Positions 47,836 through 58,200 are shown, numbered from the stretch's first letter. The stretch: DNA of 64,000 nt from Gammaproteobacteria bacterium (GCA_027459765.1 DAIDHD010000051.1:62001-126000); one strand, 5' to 3'. Translations and numbers: made by a program. The notes: a model not told the origin generated them from the sequence alone.

Positions 47836-49331
47836 GACGTTTCCAGATACTTGGTCTCGAGATAGCGCAGGTAGGCCGCCGCGGTCAGCGGCTTGCCGGT
47901 GGCCTGTTTCATGAGATCCTGCACCGGGAGTCGCGCGCCGACCCCGTGCACGTTGTCGCGCAGCCACTCCATCACGCCACCGAAACGCCCCGCGGCGATC
48001 TCCTCGTCGAGCGACGGCAGCTCGCTGCGCAGCGCCTCGTGCAACTGACCCGCGATCACCGCGCCGAGCGCGTACGAGGGGAAGTACCCGAAGTGCCCCA
48101 CGGCCCAGTGGATGTCCTGCAGGCAGCCGTCGACGTCGTTGCCCGGCCGCACGCCCAGCCGCTCCTCGAGATTCTCGTTCCACGCCTCGGGGAGCTGCGC
48201 CACCGGCAACTCGCCGTCGAGGATCCGCTTTTCGAGCTCATAGCGCAGCATGATGTGCACCGGATAGGTGAGCTCGTCCGCATCCATGCGAATCAGGCTG
48301 CGCTTCACGCGCGTCAGCAGGCGGTAGAGATTCTCCTCCGCCCACTCCGGTCCCGACACCTGCAGGAACTTCTCCAGCAGCGGCTTCAGGTAGCTCACGA
48401 ACGCGCGGCTGCGACACAGGTTCATCTCGAACAACAGCGACTGGCTTTCCTCCAGCGCGAGGCCCCGGTCCCGTCCCACCGGCTGGTCGCGCCAGGCCTG
48501 CGGCAGGCCGAGGTCGTACATCGCGTGGCCGGTCTCGTGCACGGCGCCGAGCAGGCCGGTGAACGGATCGCTGGCGTCGAAACGGGTGGTGACGCGGATG
48601 TCGCCGGGCACGCCCTCGGTGAAGGGATGCTCGCTCTCGTCGAGCCGGCCGCGGTCGAAGGGAAAGCCGAGCGCCTTCAGGACCTCGGCCGCGAGCTGGC
48701 GCTGGCGCGCGACGCCGAACTTGCCGGCGAGCGGCAATGGCGGGCGGGCCGCCTGCACCTCGATGGCCTCGTTGATGAGCCCGGGAAGCTTCTGCGACAG
48801 CGCCTTGAAAATGGTGTCGATGTCGCTGGTCGATATGCCCGGCGTGAAGCCGTCGATCAGCGCGTCGTAGGGCGCAAGGCCGCGCGCCTGACCGAGCAGC
48901 GCCGCCTTGTCGCGCACCAGGTGGACCACTTCCTCGAGGTGCGGCGCGAATATCTTGAAGTCGTTCGCCTTGCGCGCCTCCACCCAGAACACCTCGGCGC
49001 GCGCAGTGACCTTGGCGAGCCGCGCGATCAGCGACGGCGGTGTCGCGATGGCGTGGTCGCGCTGGCGGCGCATCTCGCGCAGGTTCGCCAGCTGCCAGTC
49101 TTCGAGCTGGCCGGCCGCGGCCTCGGCGCGTTCCAGGAGCCGCGCCACCTTCGGCGTGGTGAGCAAGGCGTGATGCTCGGTCTCCAGCGCGGCGAGCTGC
49201 TCGCCGCGCACGTCCGAGCTGCCGCGCGGCATCATGACCGCCGCGTCCCAACGCAGCAGCGAGAGCGCGCCACGGAACGCGTGGAGTCGCCGGAACTCCT
49301 GTTCCAGTTGTTGATAGGGTGTGGCCGCCAT
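47832..49331 (-). CDS. M32 family carboxypeptidase (carboxypeptidase Taq type)
   Basis: A 499-residue metallocarboxypeptidase. The zinc motif [14 protein letters not shown] lies near residue 266, preceded by [18 protein letters not shown]. The M32 HESQ motif appears as [14 protein letters not shown]: the zinc-ligand Glu remains, but the preceding His is Glu. [20 protein letters not shown] near the C terminus is also family-specific. Cytoplasmic, no signal. First gene of the operon with ttcA. Confidence 0.93.
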   Translation of the reverse strand: MAATPYQQLEQEFRRLHAFRGALSLLRWDAAVMMPRGSSDVRGEQLAALETEHHALLTTPKVARLLERAEAAAGQLEDWQLANLREMRRQRDHAIATPPSLIARLAKVTARAEVFWVEARKANDFKIFAPHLEEVVHLVRDKAALLGQARGLAPYDALIDGFTPGISTSDIDTIFKALSQKLPGLINEAIEVQAARPPLPLAGKFGVARQRQLAAEVLKALGFPFDRGRLDESEHPFTEGVPGDIRVTTRFDASDPFTGLLGAVHETGHAMYDLGLPQAWRDQPVGRDRGLALEESQSLLFEMNLCRSRAFVSYLKPLLEKFLQVSGPEWAEENLYRLLTRVKRSLIRMDADELTYPVHIMLRYELEKRILDGELPVAQLPEAWNENLEERLGVRPGNDVDGCLQDIHWAVGHFGYFPSYALGAVIAGQLHEALRSELPSLDEEIAAGRFGGVMEWLRDNVHGVGARLPVQDLMKQATGKPLTAAAYLRYLETKYLETS

Positions 49332-49457
49332 GGTGGTCTCGGATGAGAGCCGCCCGTCACCTGCCCGACGCGGCGAAGGGGACGGCCCCGGTTTTTCGCA
49401 CAGTCTACCAGAGCGCCACCCGAATCGGGCGCTATGCGATCAATATTTTTCTATTTT
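49332..49457. promoter_or_regulatory. A+T-rich gap upstream of the M32 operon
   Basis: A 126-bp gap with a strongly A+T-rich part (49441-49465) and an inverted repeat AGCGCC/GGCGCT (about 49411-49432). On the minus strand TTGAAA occurs at 49456-49461, with AT-rich sequence after it; it is a plausible promoter for the operon, but I see no clear -10 at proper spacing. Confidence 0.3.
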
Positions 49458-49991
49458 TCAATGACTTGCGAAAAACTGCCGGAGCGATAGCGAGCCGTCC
49501 TGGTGAAACGGCAAGGCGCGCATGAACGGCAGGTCGATGCTCGCGGTACCGGCGAGCGAGTACGCCACCTCGTCGCCGTGACGATCGACGTTCTTGAGCG
49601 CCTTGAGCAGCCCCGAGGCAAGGTTCGCGCCGATGGTCATGTCGAACTGCGTGTTGCCGCCCGCCGGAACCACGAACGGCTTGGTGGTGACCCCGCTCGC
49701 CACCGGCTCGCCGGCGATCGACAGATCGGCGCGCAGGCTCTTCACCGGCAGCGCGCGATCGTTCGGGTTGTCGATCCGGAACGTGGCCAGAAGATTCTGC
49801 TGGAACAGGTTCCCGCCGAGCACGCGCACGTCCACGACCTCGAGGTTCGGTTTCTTGAAGCTCGGCGCGATGAGACCGCAGCCCGCGGTCGAGAGCACCG
49901 CCAGGATCAGGGCGACGGCGGCCAACCCGGGACGCCGGCCGGTGCGCGGATCAGCGCATCGATTGCTGCTGTGGCGTGGCAACATGCGCAC
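49458..49991 (-). CDS. LEA14/WHy-domain lipoprotein
   Basis: A 177-residue predicted lipoprotein. A signal with lipobox, ALILAVLSTAGCGLIAPSF, precedes a single LEA14-type WHy domain: LEVVDVRVLGGNLFQQ, then FRIDNPNDRALPVKSLRADL and GNTQFDMTIGANLASGLL. Such proteins bind or protect at the membrane. Start GTG 49991 or ATG 49985; the divergent lipoprotein begins at 49984, so both starts overlap. Confidence 0.88.
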   Translation of the reverse strand: MRMLPRHSSNRCADPRTGRRPGLAAVALILAVLSTAGCGLIAPSFKKPNLEVVDVRVLGGNLFQQNLLATFRIDNPNDRALPVKSLRADLSIAGEPVASGVTTKPFVVPAGGNTQFDMTIGANLASGLLKALKNVDRHGDEVAYSLAGTASIDLPFMRALPFHQDGSLSLRQFFASH

Positions 49992-50694
49992 GATGATAAC
50001 CGCTCTCCTTCACCGCGCCAGACGGTCGCCGTCCGGCGACGGCGCCCGTGAGGCGACACGGCCCGGCGGCAGTGCGTGCGACCGCCTGGTAGCCGTGATC
50101 CTGGTCGCCGCGTGCTGCCTGACCGCCGGCTGCCAACGTCGCGGCGATGCCGCGGCGCCGGGCGCCACTGCGGCCGGCGCCGCGCAGCCCGCGTCGGCCG
50201 CGACCGCCGGCGCGACCCGCTGCCTCGCCGCCGGCGATGGCTATCTGCGCGCCCGCGTCCAGGGCGCGCTCGACCTCGACGTGGATTGGCCCAACAGCGG
50301 CACGCACTGCGCCGGCGAGTCGCGCCCTGCGCCGCCTGGCATACGCGTGAGCTTCGAGCGCACGCCAGGTTCTGCACCCGACCTGTTGTTCGTATTCGGT
50401 GTGCGCGACGTGCGCGCAGGCAGGCCTGCGCGCGGCACGCCGGTGAATCTCACCGTGATCATCCAGGGCAGCGGGCGCATCTACGGCACGCTCGGCGACT
50501 CGCGGTGTACCATCGACGAGTTGACGCAAAGGCCGCTGCCAGAACCCTCGACTTTTCGGGTGGAGGCGCGCGGTTTCTGCACCGGACCTGCGCGAGCGGT
50601 GCACGGCGAGGACTCCGTGCTCGTGAGTACGTTCGAGTTCGCCGCACCGGTGCATTTCGACGATTCGGCCGCGACGGGTGAGGTGACTCGATGA
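49984..50694 (+). CDS. Predicted lipoprotein with four conserved-looking cysteines
   Basis: A 236-residue protein. A hydrophobic signal ends in the lipobox CCLTAGC near residue 50, after a long basic leader; an internal ATG at 49993 would shorten it. The mature part has GYLRARVQGALDLDVDWP, GIRVSFERTPGSAPDLLF and ARGFCTGPARAVHGEDS, with Cys residues at intervals suggesting disulfides. Family not recognised. Coupled to the DUF192 gene by an ATGA overlap. Confidence 0.75.
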   Translation: MRTMITALLHRARRSPSGDGAREATRPGGSACDRLVAVILVAACCLTAGCQRRGDAAAPGATAAGAAQPASAATAGATRCLAAGDGYLRARVQGALDLDVDWPNSGTHCAGESRPAPPGIRVSFERTPGSAPDLLFVFGVRDVRAGRPARGTPVNLTVIIQGSGRIYGTLGDSRCTIDELTQRPLPEPSTFRVEARGFCTGPARAVHGEDSVLVSTFEFAAPVHFDDSAATGEVTR

Positions 50695-51281
50695 CGCTGG
50701 AAGATGCGAAGACGCTTCGGGGTTCGATGACGCGGGCCGAGATGGCGCGCGCGTGCGCTCACAGGATTGCACTGTTCGGCGCCGCCGCGCTGCTGCTGTC
50801 GGCGGCCTCTGTGGTGCAGGCACAGCCTGCGGCGGCGACGCCTGCGGCGGGCGCCGCCGCCGCGGTTCCGGGCATGGAGCCCCTGTCGGCGTTCCCGCGC
50901 AGCCTGCTCGCGATCCGCACCGCCGGCGGCAGCGTGCTCAACTTCAAGATCTGGACGGCCGACACGCCGGCGCGGCGCGAACAGGGACTGATGTTCCAGC
51001 GTCAACTCGATGAACACGCCGGCATGCTGTTCCTGTTCACCCCCGACCGGCCGATCGCCATGTGGATGAAGAACACCTATCTGTCGCTCGACCTGTTGTT
51101 CGTCGGTCGCGACGGGCGCATCACCTACATCGCGCGCCAGGCCAAGCCGATGTCGGAAGACATCATCGCTCCGCCCGGACCGGTGCACGCGGTGCTCGAG
51201 TTGAACGGCGGCGCCGCCGACCGGTTCGGCATCCGCGAGGGCGATCGGGTGGTACATCCGGCGTTCGCGCAGCGGCCGTAG
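50691..51281 (+). CDS. DUF192-domain exported protein
   Basis: A 196-residue protein. A hydrophobic N-terminal segment (AHRIALFGAAALLLSAASVV) precedes the DUF192 domain: GLMFQRQLDEHAGMLFLFTP, IAMWMKNTYLSLDLLFVGRD and VLELNGGAADRFGIREGD. The domain is a small beta barrel whose role is not settled. Start ATG 50691 overlaps the preceding gene by 4 bp; 50727 is an alternative. Downstream, 165 bp separate it from ompA. Confidence 0.9.
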   Translation: MTLEDAKTLRGSMTRAEMARACAHRIALFGAAALLLSAASVVQAQPAAATPAAGAAAAVPGMEPLSAFPRSLLAIRTAGGSVLNFKIWTADTPARREQGLMFQRQLDEHAGMLFLFTPDRPIAMWMKNTYLSLDLLFVGRDGRITYIARQAKPMSEDIIAPPGPVHAVLELNGGAADRFGIREGDRVVHPAFAQRP

Positions 51282-51446
51282 CGCCGCTGCAACAATCGCA
51301 TATTACATCGAGGATAGGTCGTTTCCTTCGCGTCGCGTTACAGGCACACTGTGGCGCGTCAAAGGCTGCCGGAGGCGTCCGAATCGACGCGCGATCCCGC
51401 GCAGGTCGGAGCGGCGTCGGCGCCACCAACTCATGGAGAGATCCCT

Positions 51447-52541
51447 ATGAAAAGAATATGGGTGTTAGGACTCATGGCGGCGAGTGCTGCCGCGGGCACG
51501 GCCCTGGCGGCGGATGACACCGGGGCTTGGTACTTCAGCCCCATGCTGCAGTACAACAAGATCGACGATCACCGTCAGGCCAACCAGGACTACGGCTACC
51601 AGCTGGGTCTGGGCTACGACCTGCCGAAGGAGTGGGCCGCGGAGCTCAACTACGGCAGCTTCGAGACCAACCACCGCGCCGGCGGACCGGCGTTGCACCT
51701 GTACCAGCACTCGATCGACGTGCTGAAGAAATTCGCTCCGGACGCCGACTACCACCCCTACCTCATCGGGGGCACCGGCGAGCTCGACGACGTGGTGCCG
51801 ACCGTCGGCTACAAGCGCGCCTGGATGGCCGAAGCGGGCGCCGGCATCATCACCGGCATCGGCGACCAGACGGGATCCACGCGCTGGCAATTCCGTGCCG
51901 AAGGCAAGTACCGCTACGAGTTCATCAATCACAACGTCGACGGCGTGAAGGATCCGAAGGATCTGCTATTCGGCATCGGCGTGCAGTTCATGTTCGGCGC
52001 ACCGGAAGCCAAGCCCATGCTCGCGGCCGCCGCACCCCCTCCCCCGCCGCCGCCGGCGGCTGAGCCTCCGCCCCCGCCGCCGCCCCCGCCGGTGATGAAG
52101 CCGCTGGACAGCGATGGCGACGGCGTACCGGACAGCATGGACAAGTGCCCGAACACCCCCAAGGGCGACAAGGTGGACGCGAACGGCTGCACCATCCGCG
52201 ACGAGATCAAGCTCGAGGGCGTGCACTTCGCCACCGATTCGGCGAAGCTCACGGACGACTCGGACGAAGTGCTCGGCTACGCGGTGCGTACGCTCAAGGC
52301 CCATCCGGAGCTCGTGATCGAGGTGCGCGGCCACACCGACAACACCGGCAGCAAGAAGCACAATCTCGTGCTCTCGCAGCACCGGGCCGAGTCGGTGATG
52401 GAGTACCTGCGCGCGCACGGCGTGACCAACACGCTCACCGCGAAGGGCTACGGCGAGGATCTGCCGATCGCCAGCAACGCAACCGCCGAGGGCCGGGCGC
52501 AGAATCGCCGCGTGACCCTGAAGATCGTCGGCGGCAACTGA
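51447..52541 (+). CDS. OmpA/OprF-family outer-membrane protein
   Basis: A 364-residue protein. Signal peptide (IWVLGLMAASAAAGTALA), then an eight-strand-type barrel (GAWYFSPMLQYNKIDDHRQA, DYGYQLGLGYDLPKEWAAEL), a Pro-rich linker (about 192-215), a TSP3-type Ca-binding repeat (DSDGDGVPDSMDKCPNTPKG) and an OmpA C-terminal peptidoglycan-binding domain (VIEVRGHTDNTGSKKHN, GYGEDLPIASNATAEGRAQN). Start ATG 51447 has GGAGAG 8 nt upstream. It links outer membrane to murein. Confidence 0.96.
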   Translation: MKRIWVLGLMAASAAAGTALAADDTGAWYFSPMLQYNKIDDHRQANQDYGYQLGLGYDLPKEWAAELNYGSFETNHRAGGPALHLYQHSIDVLKKFAPDADYHPYLIGGTGELDDVVPTVGYKRAWMAEAGAGIITGIGDQTGSTRWQFRAEGKYRYEFINHNVDGVKDPKDLLFGIGVQFMFGAPEAKPMLAAAAPPPPPPPAAEPPPPPPPPPVMKPLDSDGDGVPDSMDKCPNTPKGDKVDANGCTIRDEIKLEGVHFATDSAKLTDDSDEVLGYAVRTLKAHPELVIEVRGHTDNTGSKKHNLVLSQHRAESVMEYLRAHGVTNTLTAKGYGEDLPIASNATAEGRAQNRRVTLKIVGGN

Positions 52542-52555
52542 CGCCGAGCGTTTCG

Positions 52556-52597
52556 ATACCGCCGCGCCGGTCGCACCCCGACCGGCGCGGTCGGTAT
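52556..52597 (+). terminator. Strong hairpin after the OmpA-family gene
   Basis: Outer ATACCG/CGGTAT and inner 12-bp GC stem (CCGCGCCGGTCG and complement, loop of about 4) form one long hairpin starting 15 bp after the stop. There is no T run, so it is a candidate terminator or 3' stabiliser. Confidence 0.6.
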
Positions 52598-52631
52598 CCC
52601 GAGTCAAGACTCGAGCCGGAGTCCCGAACTG

Positions 52632-53294
52632 ATGTTCCTCAACGTCGACGGTTTCTTGAATCCGGATGAGGTTGTGGCGGTACGCGACTGCGCGCGCAGC
52701 GCGAACTTCATTGACGGTCGGCGCACGAACCCGCACAACGCGACCAAGAATAATGCGATTGGGGATCCGGCCGATCCGAGCGCGCAGCGAGCGGCACAGA
52801 TCGCGCTCGGAGCCTTCCAACGCAGCGAACCAGCTCGCAACTTTGCGATTCCGGAGCGCATAGCCCTGCCTCAACTCGCCCGCTATGGCGAAGGCATGAC
52901 GTACGGCGCGCACATCGATGCGGCATTCATGGCCGTTGGCTCCGGATCGCTGCGCTCGGACGTCTCCTGCACAATTTTCATCGGCGATCCGTCCACCTAC
53001 GTGGGAGGCGAACTCGTCGTGACCCTCGGCACGGAGGAAGTTTCTATCAGGGGCAATCCTGGCGACGCGGTCCTGTACCCCTCGACCACGGTGCACCGAG
53101 TGACGCCAGTCACCGCCGGCGAGCGGCTGGTCATGATCACTTTCATCCAGAGCCGTATACCCGATCCGATGCAACGGGAGCTCATCTACACTCTCGGGGA
53201 AATACGCGCCCTGGAAGCGTTGAAAATGGATTGGCGTAACCGAGTTCGACTGGATTTCGTGATTCAGAACCTGCAGCGATTCTGGTCGCGTTGA
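52632..53294 (+). CDS. Fe(II)/2-oxoglutarate-dependent PKHD-type hydroxylase (PiuC/YbiX-like)
   Basis: A 220-residue dioxygenase. The iron site is YGAHIDAAFM (HxD) and the distal VHRVTPVTAGERLVMITF (His, and the Arg for 2-oxoglutarate), as in PKHD-type hydroxylases. In other gammaproteobacteria piuC lies next to a TonB-dependent siderophore receptor. Here a receptor is at 55-58 kb, which supports membership of the island. Substrate unknown. Start ATG 52632. Confidence 0.9.
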   Translation: MFLNVDGFLNPDEVVAVRDCARSANFIDGRRTNPHNATKNNAIGDPADPSAQRAAQIALGAFQRSEPARNFAIPERIALPQLARYGEGMTYGAHIDAAFMAVGSGSLRSDVSCTIFIGDPSTYVGGELVVTLGTEEVSIRGNPGDAVLYPSTTVHRVTPVTAGERLVMITFIQSRIPDPMQRELIYTLGEIRALEALKMDWRNRVRLDFVIQNLQRFWSR

Positions 53295-53334
53295 CCGTCG
53301 ACCGCGGCGTGCGCGATGGCCTCGCGGAGTCGTG

Positions 53335-53991
53335 CTAGTCCGGCAACCTGAACCAGCAGTTGAACGCGATCGTTACGCGCAACGCCTCCCCATCGAACGG
53401 CTTGACGTCATGCAATACCCACGAGGGAAATAGCACGAGCTGACCTGGCACCAGCGACAGGCCCGCCGTCTGCATGGCATAGGGGAGTTGCATGTTCGCA
53501 ATGCCCGCGTCCATGTGCATGCCATAAGTCAGGAAAGGACTGACGAACGTCAACACCCCGCTCTGCTTGTTGGCGGGATTCGGCCTACCGTCGTCGACGC
53601 AGTAGACACCGCTCCACGACGCGTTTGGGTGATTGTGCAACCCGAAATAGCCGCCGTTGCGGGTTACGTGGAACCAGCTCTCGTTGTACAGCTCGAGCCG
53701 CCGCAACGTATCGCGATCGTAGCCATTAAGCCGGCCGACGACGGCCAATAGGTGTTCCCAACAAAAGCGCTTGAGCTCCTGCACGGCCGGGTTGGCGTCG
53801 CGAAACAAGTCGAAGCGGCTCTCGAACACTTGCGCGTTGCGTTGCGTGAGCGGTCGTGGGTTGGCGGCACCGCCGCTGCGCTCCGCCTCCAGCGCGAACT
53901 GCAGCAAGCGCTGATTCAGCGCTTCCGGCGCCGGGTGGCGCGCGAACGCGAATGGAACGGCGAACATGTTGACGATCTCGGCCGGCTGCAT
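53335..53991 (-). CDS. TIGR02466-type putative 2OG-Fe(II) oxygenase
   Basis: A 218-residue protein. GYFGLHNHPNASWSGVYCVD contains the HxH/D iron-binding block of the TIGR02466 family, and LVLFPSWVLHDVKPFDG then RVTIAFNCWF holds the distal His and the Arg. The N-terminal part is helical. Function undefined; other members hydroxylate an unidentified substrate. Start ATG 53991 has GGGAGG upstream. Divergent from the sulfotransferase-like gene by 91 bp. Confidence 0.88.
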   Translation of the reverse strand: MQPAEIVNMFAVPFAFARHPAPEALNQRLLQFALEAERSGGAANPRPLTQRNAQVFESRFDLFRDANPAVQELKRFCWEHLLAVVGRLNGYDRDTLRRLELYNESWFHVTRNGGYFGLHNHPNASWSGVYCVDDGRPNPANKQSGVLTFVSPFLTYGMHMDAGIANMQLPYAMQTAGLSLVPGQLVLFPSWVLHDVKPFDGEALRVTIAFNCWFRLPD

Positions 53992-54082
53992 CCGCCACCT
54001 CCCAGGTCGCGCACCGCGCGCCTGCGTCGCGAATTCTAGCCTCAACGTCACCTTGGGTGGGGATCGGCTAGGATGACCGCCT

Positions 54083-55144
54083 ATGCTTAAGCACGTCGAC
54101 GTTTCCGACCTCGCTGCCTCACCGCGATTGTATCCGCTGCGACTGTCGTCACCAACCGCGATGGCGATGCTCGAATTGACCGAGGACGAGTATAGGGCGG
54201 CAAGCTTCCTCGATGATCGACTCCTCACGCAGCAGCGACAGGTGAATGTCGTGCCGCTCGATTCGGTACGCCGCGCGGTCGCATCCTTGGACGTGCGCCT
54301 CAACTTCATCTTCCACATCGGCCATGTCGGGTCGACCCTGTTGGCTCGACTGATCGGCGCGCATCCGGATTGTTTCGCGTTGCGCGAACCTTCGATGCTG
54401 CGCGCCCTCGCGGACCAGCTGTCACCACCGGGGCCGGGTGCCGGAAGGCCCGCCTACGGCCTCGAACTGCGCGACACGCTCGCCTTGCTGGGGCGTCGCT
54501 GGCGGCCGGAACAAACGGTGCTCGTCAAGGCGACGAGCGTCGTGAACGAGATCGCAATCCCGATACTCGAGCTCACGCTCGGCGGCACCGCGCTGATGAT
54601 GTACTCACGACCTCGGCAATACATGCAGTGCATACTGGGTGGGCCGAACTCGCGACTGGAATCGATGCATCTTGCCGGTGCGCGCTTCGCCCGCCTGAAC
54701 GGTCGACTCAATACGTCCACGCAGGTACCTCCGCGTTCACTGAGGCCACCGCGCTCGGAGGGCGAGATCATCGCCATGAATTGGCTCTCCGAGATGAGCG
54801 CGCTCGAGGAGGCCTCCCGACGTCACCCTGAACGGATTCGCTGGCTCGACTTCGACCAGTACCTCATGGATCCGCGTGGTGGCCTGAAGTTTGCGTTTAC
54901 GACGCTCGGTCTGGAGGTTCACGATAGGCAACTCGCGGCCTTGGTGAGCGGCCCGCTCATGCATCGATATTCCAAGGATCCCCAGCACGCCTACGATGCG
55001 GAACTACGACGCGACGTGCTGGCGGCGGCGGCAGTCGAACACGCCACCGAGATCGAGCGTGGCCTTGCCTGGTTGTCGGCGGCTATAGACGCGACCCCGG
55101 GTTCGGCCGCGCTGCGCTCGCTCATCGGCGCTGGCGGCTGGTGA
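54083..55144 (+). CDS. Sulfotransferase-like P-loop protein
   Basis: A 353-residue protein. FIFHIGHVGSTLLARLIGA near residue 75 is the 5'-phosphosulfate-binding loop of sulfotransferases (GHVGSTLL against GxxRSGTTL). ALMMYSRPRQYMQCILGG near 175 is in the position of the 3'-phosphate-binding segment, with Arg but Cys instead of the usual Ser. Otherwise weakly similar. It has no TPR. It may be an active sulfotransferase or a related P-loop enzyme. Confidence 0.7.
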   Translation: MLKHVDVSDLAASPRLYPLRLSSPTAMAMLELTEDEYRAASFLDDRLLTQQRQVNVVPLDSVRRAVASLDVRLNFIFHIGHVGSTLLARLIGAHPDCFALREPSMLRALADQLSPPGPGAGRPAYGLELRDTLALLGRRWRPEQTVLVKATSVVNEIAIPILELTLGGTALMMYSRPRQYMQCILGGPNSRLESMHLAGARFARLNGRLNTSTQVPPRSLRPPRSEGEIIAMNWLSEMSALEEASRRHPERIRWLDFDQYLMDPRGGLKFAFTTLGLEVHDRQLAALVSGPLMHRYSKDPQHAYDAELRRDVLAAAAVEHATEIERGLAWLSAAIDATPGSAALRSLIGAGGW

Positions 55145-55168
55145 ACGACGGTGTATCGGCCGGTGATT

Positions 55169-55202
55169 AAAAAATCGGGGCGGACCGAAATCCGCCCCGA
55201 TT
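55169..55202 (-). terminator. Terminator between the sulfotransferase-like gene and the TonB receptor
   Basis: An 11-bp stem (ATCGGGGCGGA and complement, loop 6) has six T residues on the minus strand, so it ends TonB-receptor transcription. On the plus strand it could also terminate the gene 54083-55144, with a weaker T-tail. Confidence 0.8.
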
Positions 55203-55274
55203 ATCTTCCACCGAGTCGAGTTGATCTTGAATCGACGCCCGGCAGAGTGCCCGGGTCGCCGCGATCAACGCGCC

Positions 55275-58200
55275 TCAGAACTGCGCGATGATCTGACCGA
55301 AGATGAAGCGACCCAACGCGTCGTACACCTGCGGGAACGTGTTGCCGTTCCCGTAGACGCCAGGCAGGTTGGAGGTGCCGATGACCGGCGGGGCCTTGTC
55401 GAGCACGTTGTTTACGCCCAGTCGTACGGTCACATGGTCAACCAAGCGTACCGACGCCTCGAGGTCGAGGTAGCTGCGCGAGGAAAGGAACGCATCGGTA
55501 TTGGATATCCCGCCGTTCGCAACCGTCCCGCCACCCGCAGCCGCCAGGTTTGCGTTCGGACTGAGCTGTTCCAGCGTGACTGGCGAGTAGTAGCGCCAGG
55601 TCGCCGACAGATCGAGTCCACTCCACGGGGTCGACCAGGTGGCGTTCAACTTGTGACGCCAGCGGAAGGTCGGCGTGCCGCAGATGGAGCCGTAATAGCC
55701 GCCGCAGTCGTAGGCAGTGGACGGACTCGCCGCAATCGGCGTCGTAATGAAGTTATCGACGTAGGTGCCGACGATGCTCGAGTGCAACTTGCCGAATCGC
55801 CCGAGGTCGTAGGTGTAGGACATGTCGAGGTCGATGCCACGCTCCTGCAACTTGCCGACGTTCTGCAACGTGTCGGTCACGTAACCGCTCTCCTGGATCC
55901 AGAGAGAGCCGAAGGAGTCACGATGAATGTCGTTGCAGAGAACACCGTTGTTCAAGCACTGCGAGAGAATGTTGCCGCCGCCGACGTTCTGGATGACGTT
56001 CTCGACCACGATATTGAAATAATCGATTTGCGCCCGGAAATTCGGAATGAATGACGGGGTGAATCCGATGCCGAAGGACGTGGTGAGCGCGGTCTCGGGT
56101 TGCAGGCCCGTGTTGCCTCCGAGCAAGCCGTTGTACTGGCCCGCCGGATTGACCTGGACGTTGCCGAACTGAGCCGCAGTGACGCCGGTGCGTCCGCACT
56201 GCGCCGCGTTGTAGCCATTGACCAAGCCGTTGGTCGCCGGGCCCGCGCAAGGATCAGCGGTGAACGTGCCGTCGAGGGCGACGGAGGACGCCGCGTACAG
56301 CTCGACGATGTTCGGTGCACGTACCGCACGCTGGAAGCTGCCGCGCAGCCGGAAATCCGACGTCGGCGCCCAATCCACGCCGAACTTGAAGGTGTTGGTC
56401 TGGAAGCCTTGATCGTAGCTCGAGTACCGGTAGCCGGCCTCGACGTCGAGGCTCTTCGCCATGAACCGGTCCTCGGCGATCGGCATGCGGCTCTCCAGGA
56501 ATCCTTCCTTGGCGATCAGGCCGCCGGAAACCGGCAGCACGTTTCCGCCGAAGCCGGACAGGAACTGGTTGGCGTTCTGCTCCGCGTAATCCGGCAGGAA
56601 GCTCAACGTCTCATCCCGATACTCACCGCCGACGTTGACCTTCAGGCCGGAACTGGCCAACGGCGACTGGATCCCGTACTTGCCGAGATCACCGGTGAAG
56701 TTGACGTTCACGATGCGCTGTTCGGTCTTGCCCGACGCGCTGCCGAGGGCCGACAGGTAATTCACCGCCGCGGGCGTGACACCGCCGAGCTGGAAGATGT
56801 TGTACGGCACGCACGGCGGGCCCGAGGCGCACTGCGGGTTGCTGGCCGTACCGGTAACGTCCAGTGCGTTCTGCAGGTTGTTGGAATTGAAGTACCCGGT
56901 GGTATCCGAGGTCAGATTGACCGACGAATACTGGAAGCTCGCGTCGTAGGTCCATGCATCGTCGATCTTGCCCTTGACCCCTAGGACTTCGTGGAAATCA
57001 ACGTGCTCGAGCGCGCTCTGGCGCGGCCCACCCTCGACATTTCTACGACCGATCAACAGGTTGAAATTGCCATTGGTCGCACCACCGCACCACGTTGAGA
57101 GCTCGGAGGAGGACAGAAACGGATTGCTGCACGGCACGTTGTAGGTCGCGGAGCCGAAGAACGCCCCACCCGGCGCGATCTGCGCCACCGATCGATCGTC
57201 CATGAACATGGACTGCGAGTAAACGTCCGCGTGCTCGTTGAATTCGTAATGCAAGAACGCGCCCGCCGTGTACCGCTCGTCGGGACGCTGAAAATAATTC
57301 AGCGGACCGTAGTTGTAGAGGTCAGACCCAGTGAAGGGCACCAGCGTACCGTTCGGACCAATGGTCTGCTTCGGACCGAGCGAACCATTGGCGTTGACTA
57401 GGTTGAAGCGGCCCGGATAAGACGTCGAGGATCCGCCGCAGGTGAATTTGCCGCCGGTACTGTACGAGCCCGCGAGATAGCCCGAACCGAGGGTACAGGC
57501 GCTGTACGAATAGTCGCCCTGCATCACGGCCGCGACTTCGCGATAGGTCGCGTAGAAAGTCGCATTGCCCTTGTTGTCCGGCGAGTTGACGCCGGCGATG
57601 AAGGCGAGCGACTTCTGGTTGCCCGGGTTGACGCTCGAAGGCGCCTGTTGGAAGCCCTTGGCGCTGATGGCCTCGTCCACGCCCTGGACGTCGCTGTTGC
57701 TGTGGTTGTAGAAGCCGGCGTCTGCAACCAGTTTCACGCCTTCGAAGTGGTCGTTGAGCTTGAAGTTGACGACGCCCGCCACTGCATCGGCGCCATAGGT
57801 CGACGACGCACCGCCGGTGAGGACTTCGACGCTGTCGATCAGTTCGACGGGAATCATGTTGAGGTCGGAGGCGCCACCGCTGGTGGGATCGCCGGGGCCG
57901 AGGCGGAAGCCATTGACCAGCACCAAGGTGCGCTTCGCGCCCAGGCCACGCAAGTCAACCGTGGCCGTGCCGTCGGAGCCGTTTGAAATAGTTGATCCCT
58001 GCGACGCGAACACCTGGGGCAGTTCGTTCAACAGGTCTTCGACGCGAGTCACGCCTGTCTTGGCGATGTCTTCCGAGGAGACCGCGATCACCGGACTGAT
58101 GGCGCTGTCGTTCGGCACGGCAATGCGCGAACCGGTAACGACGACTTCGGACAGCGTGGTGTCACCGCCGACGGATACCGGAGCCTGCTGCGCATGCGCG

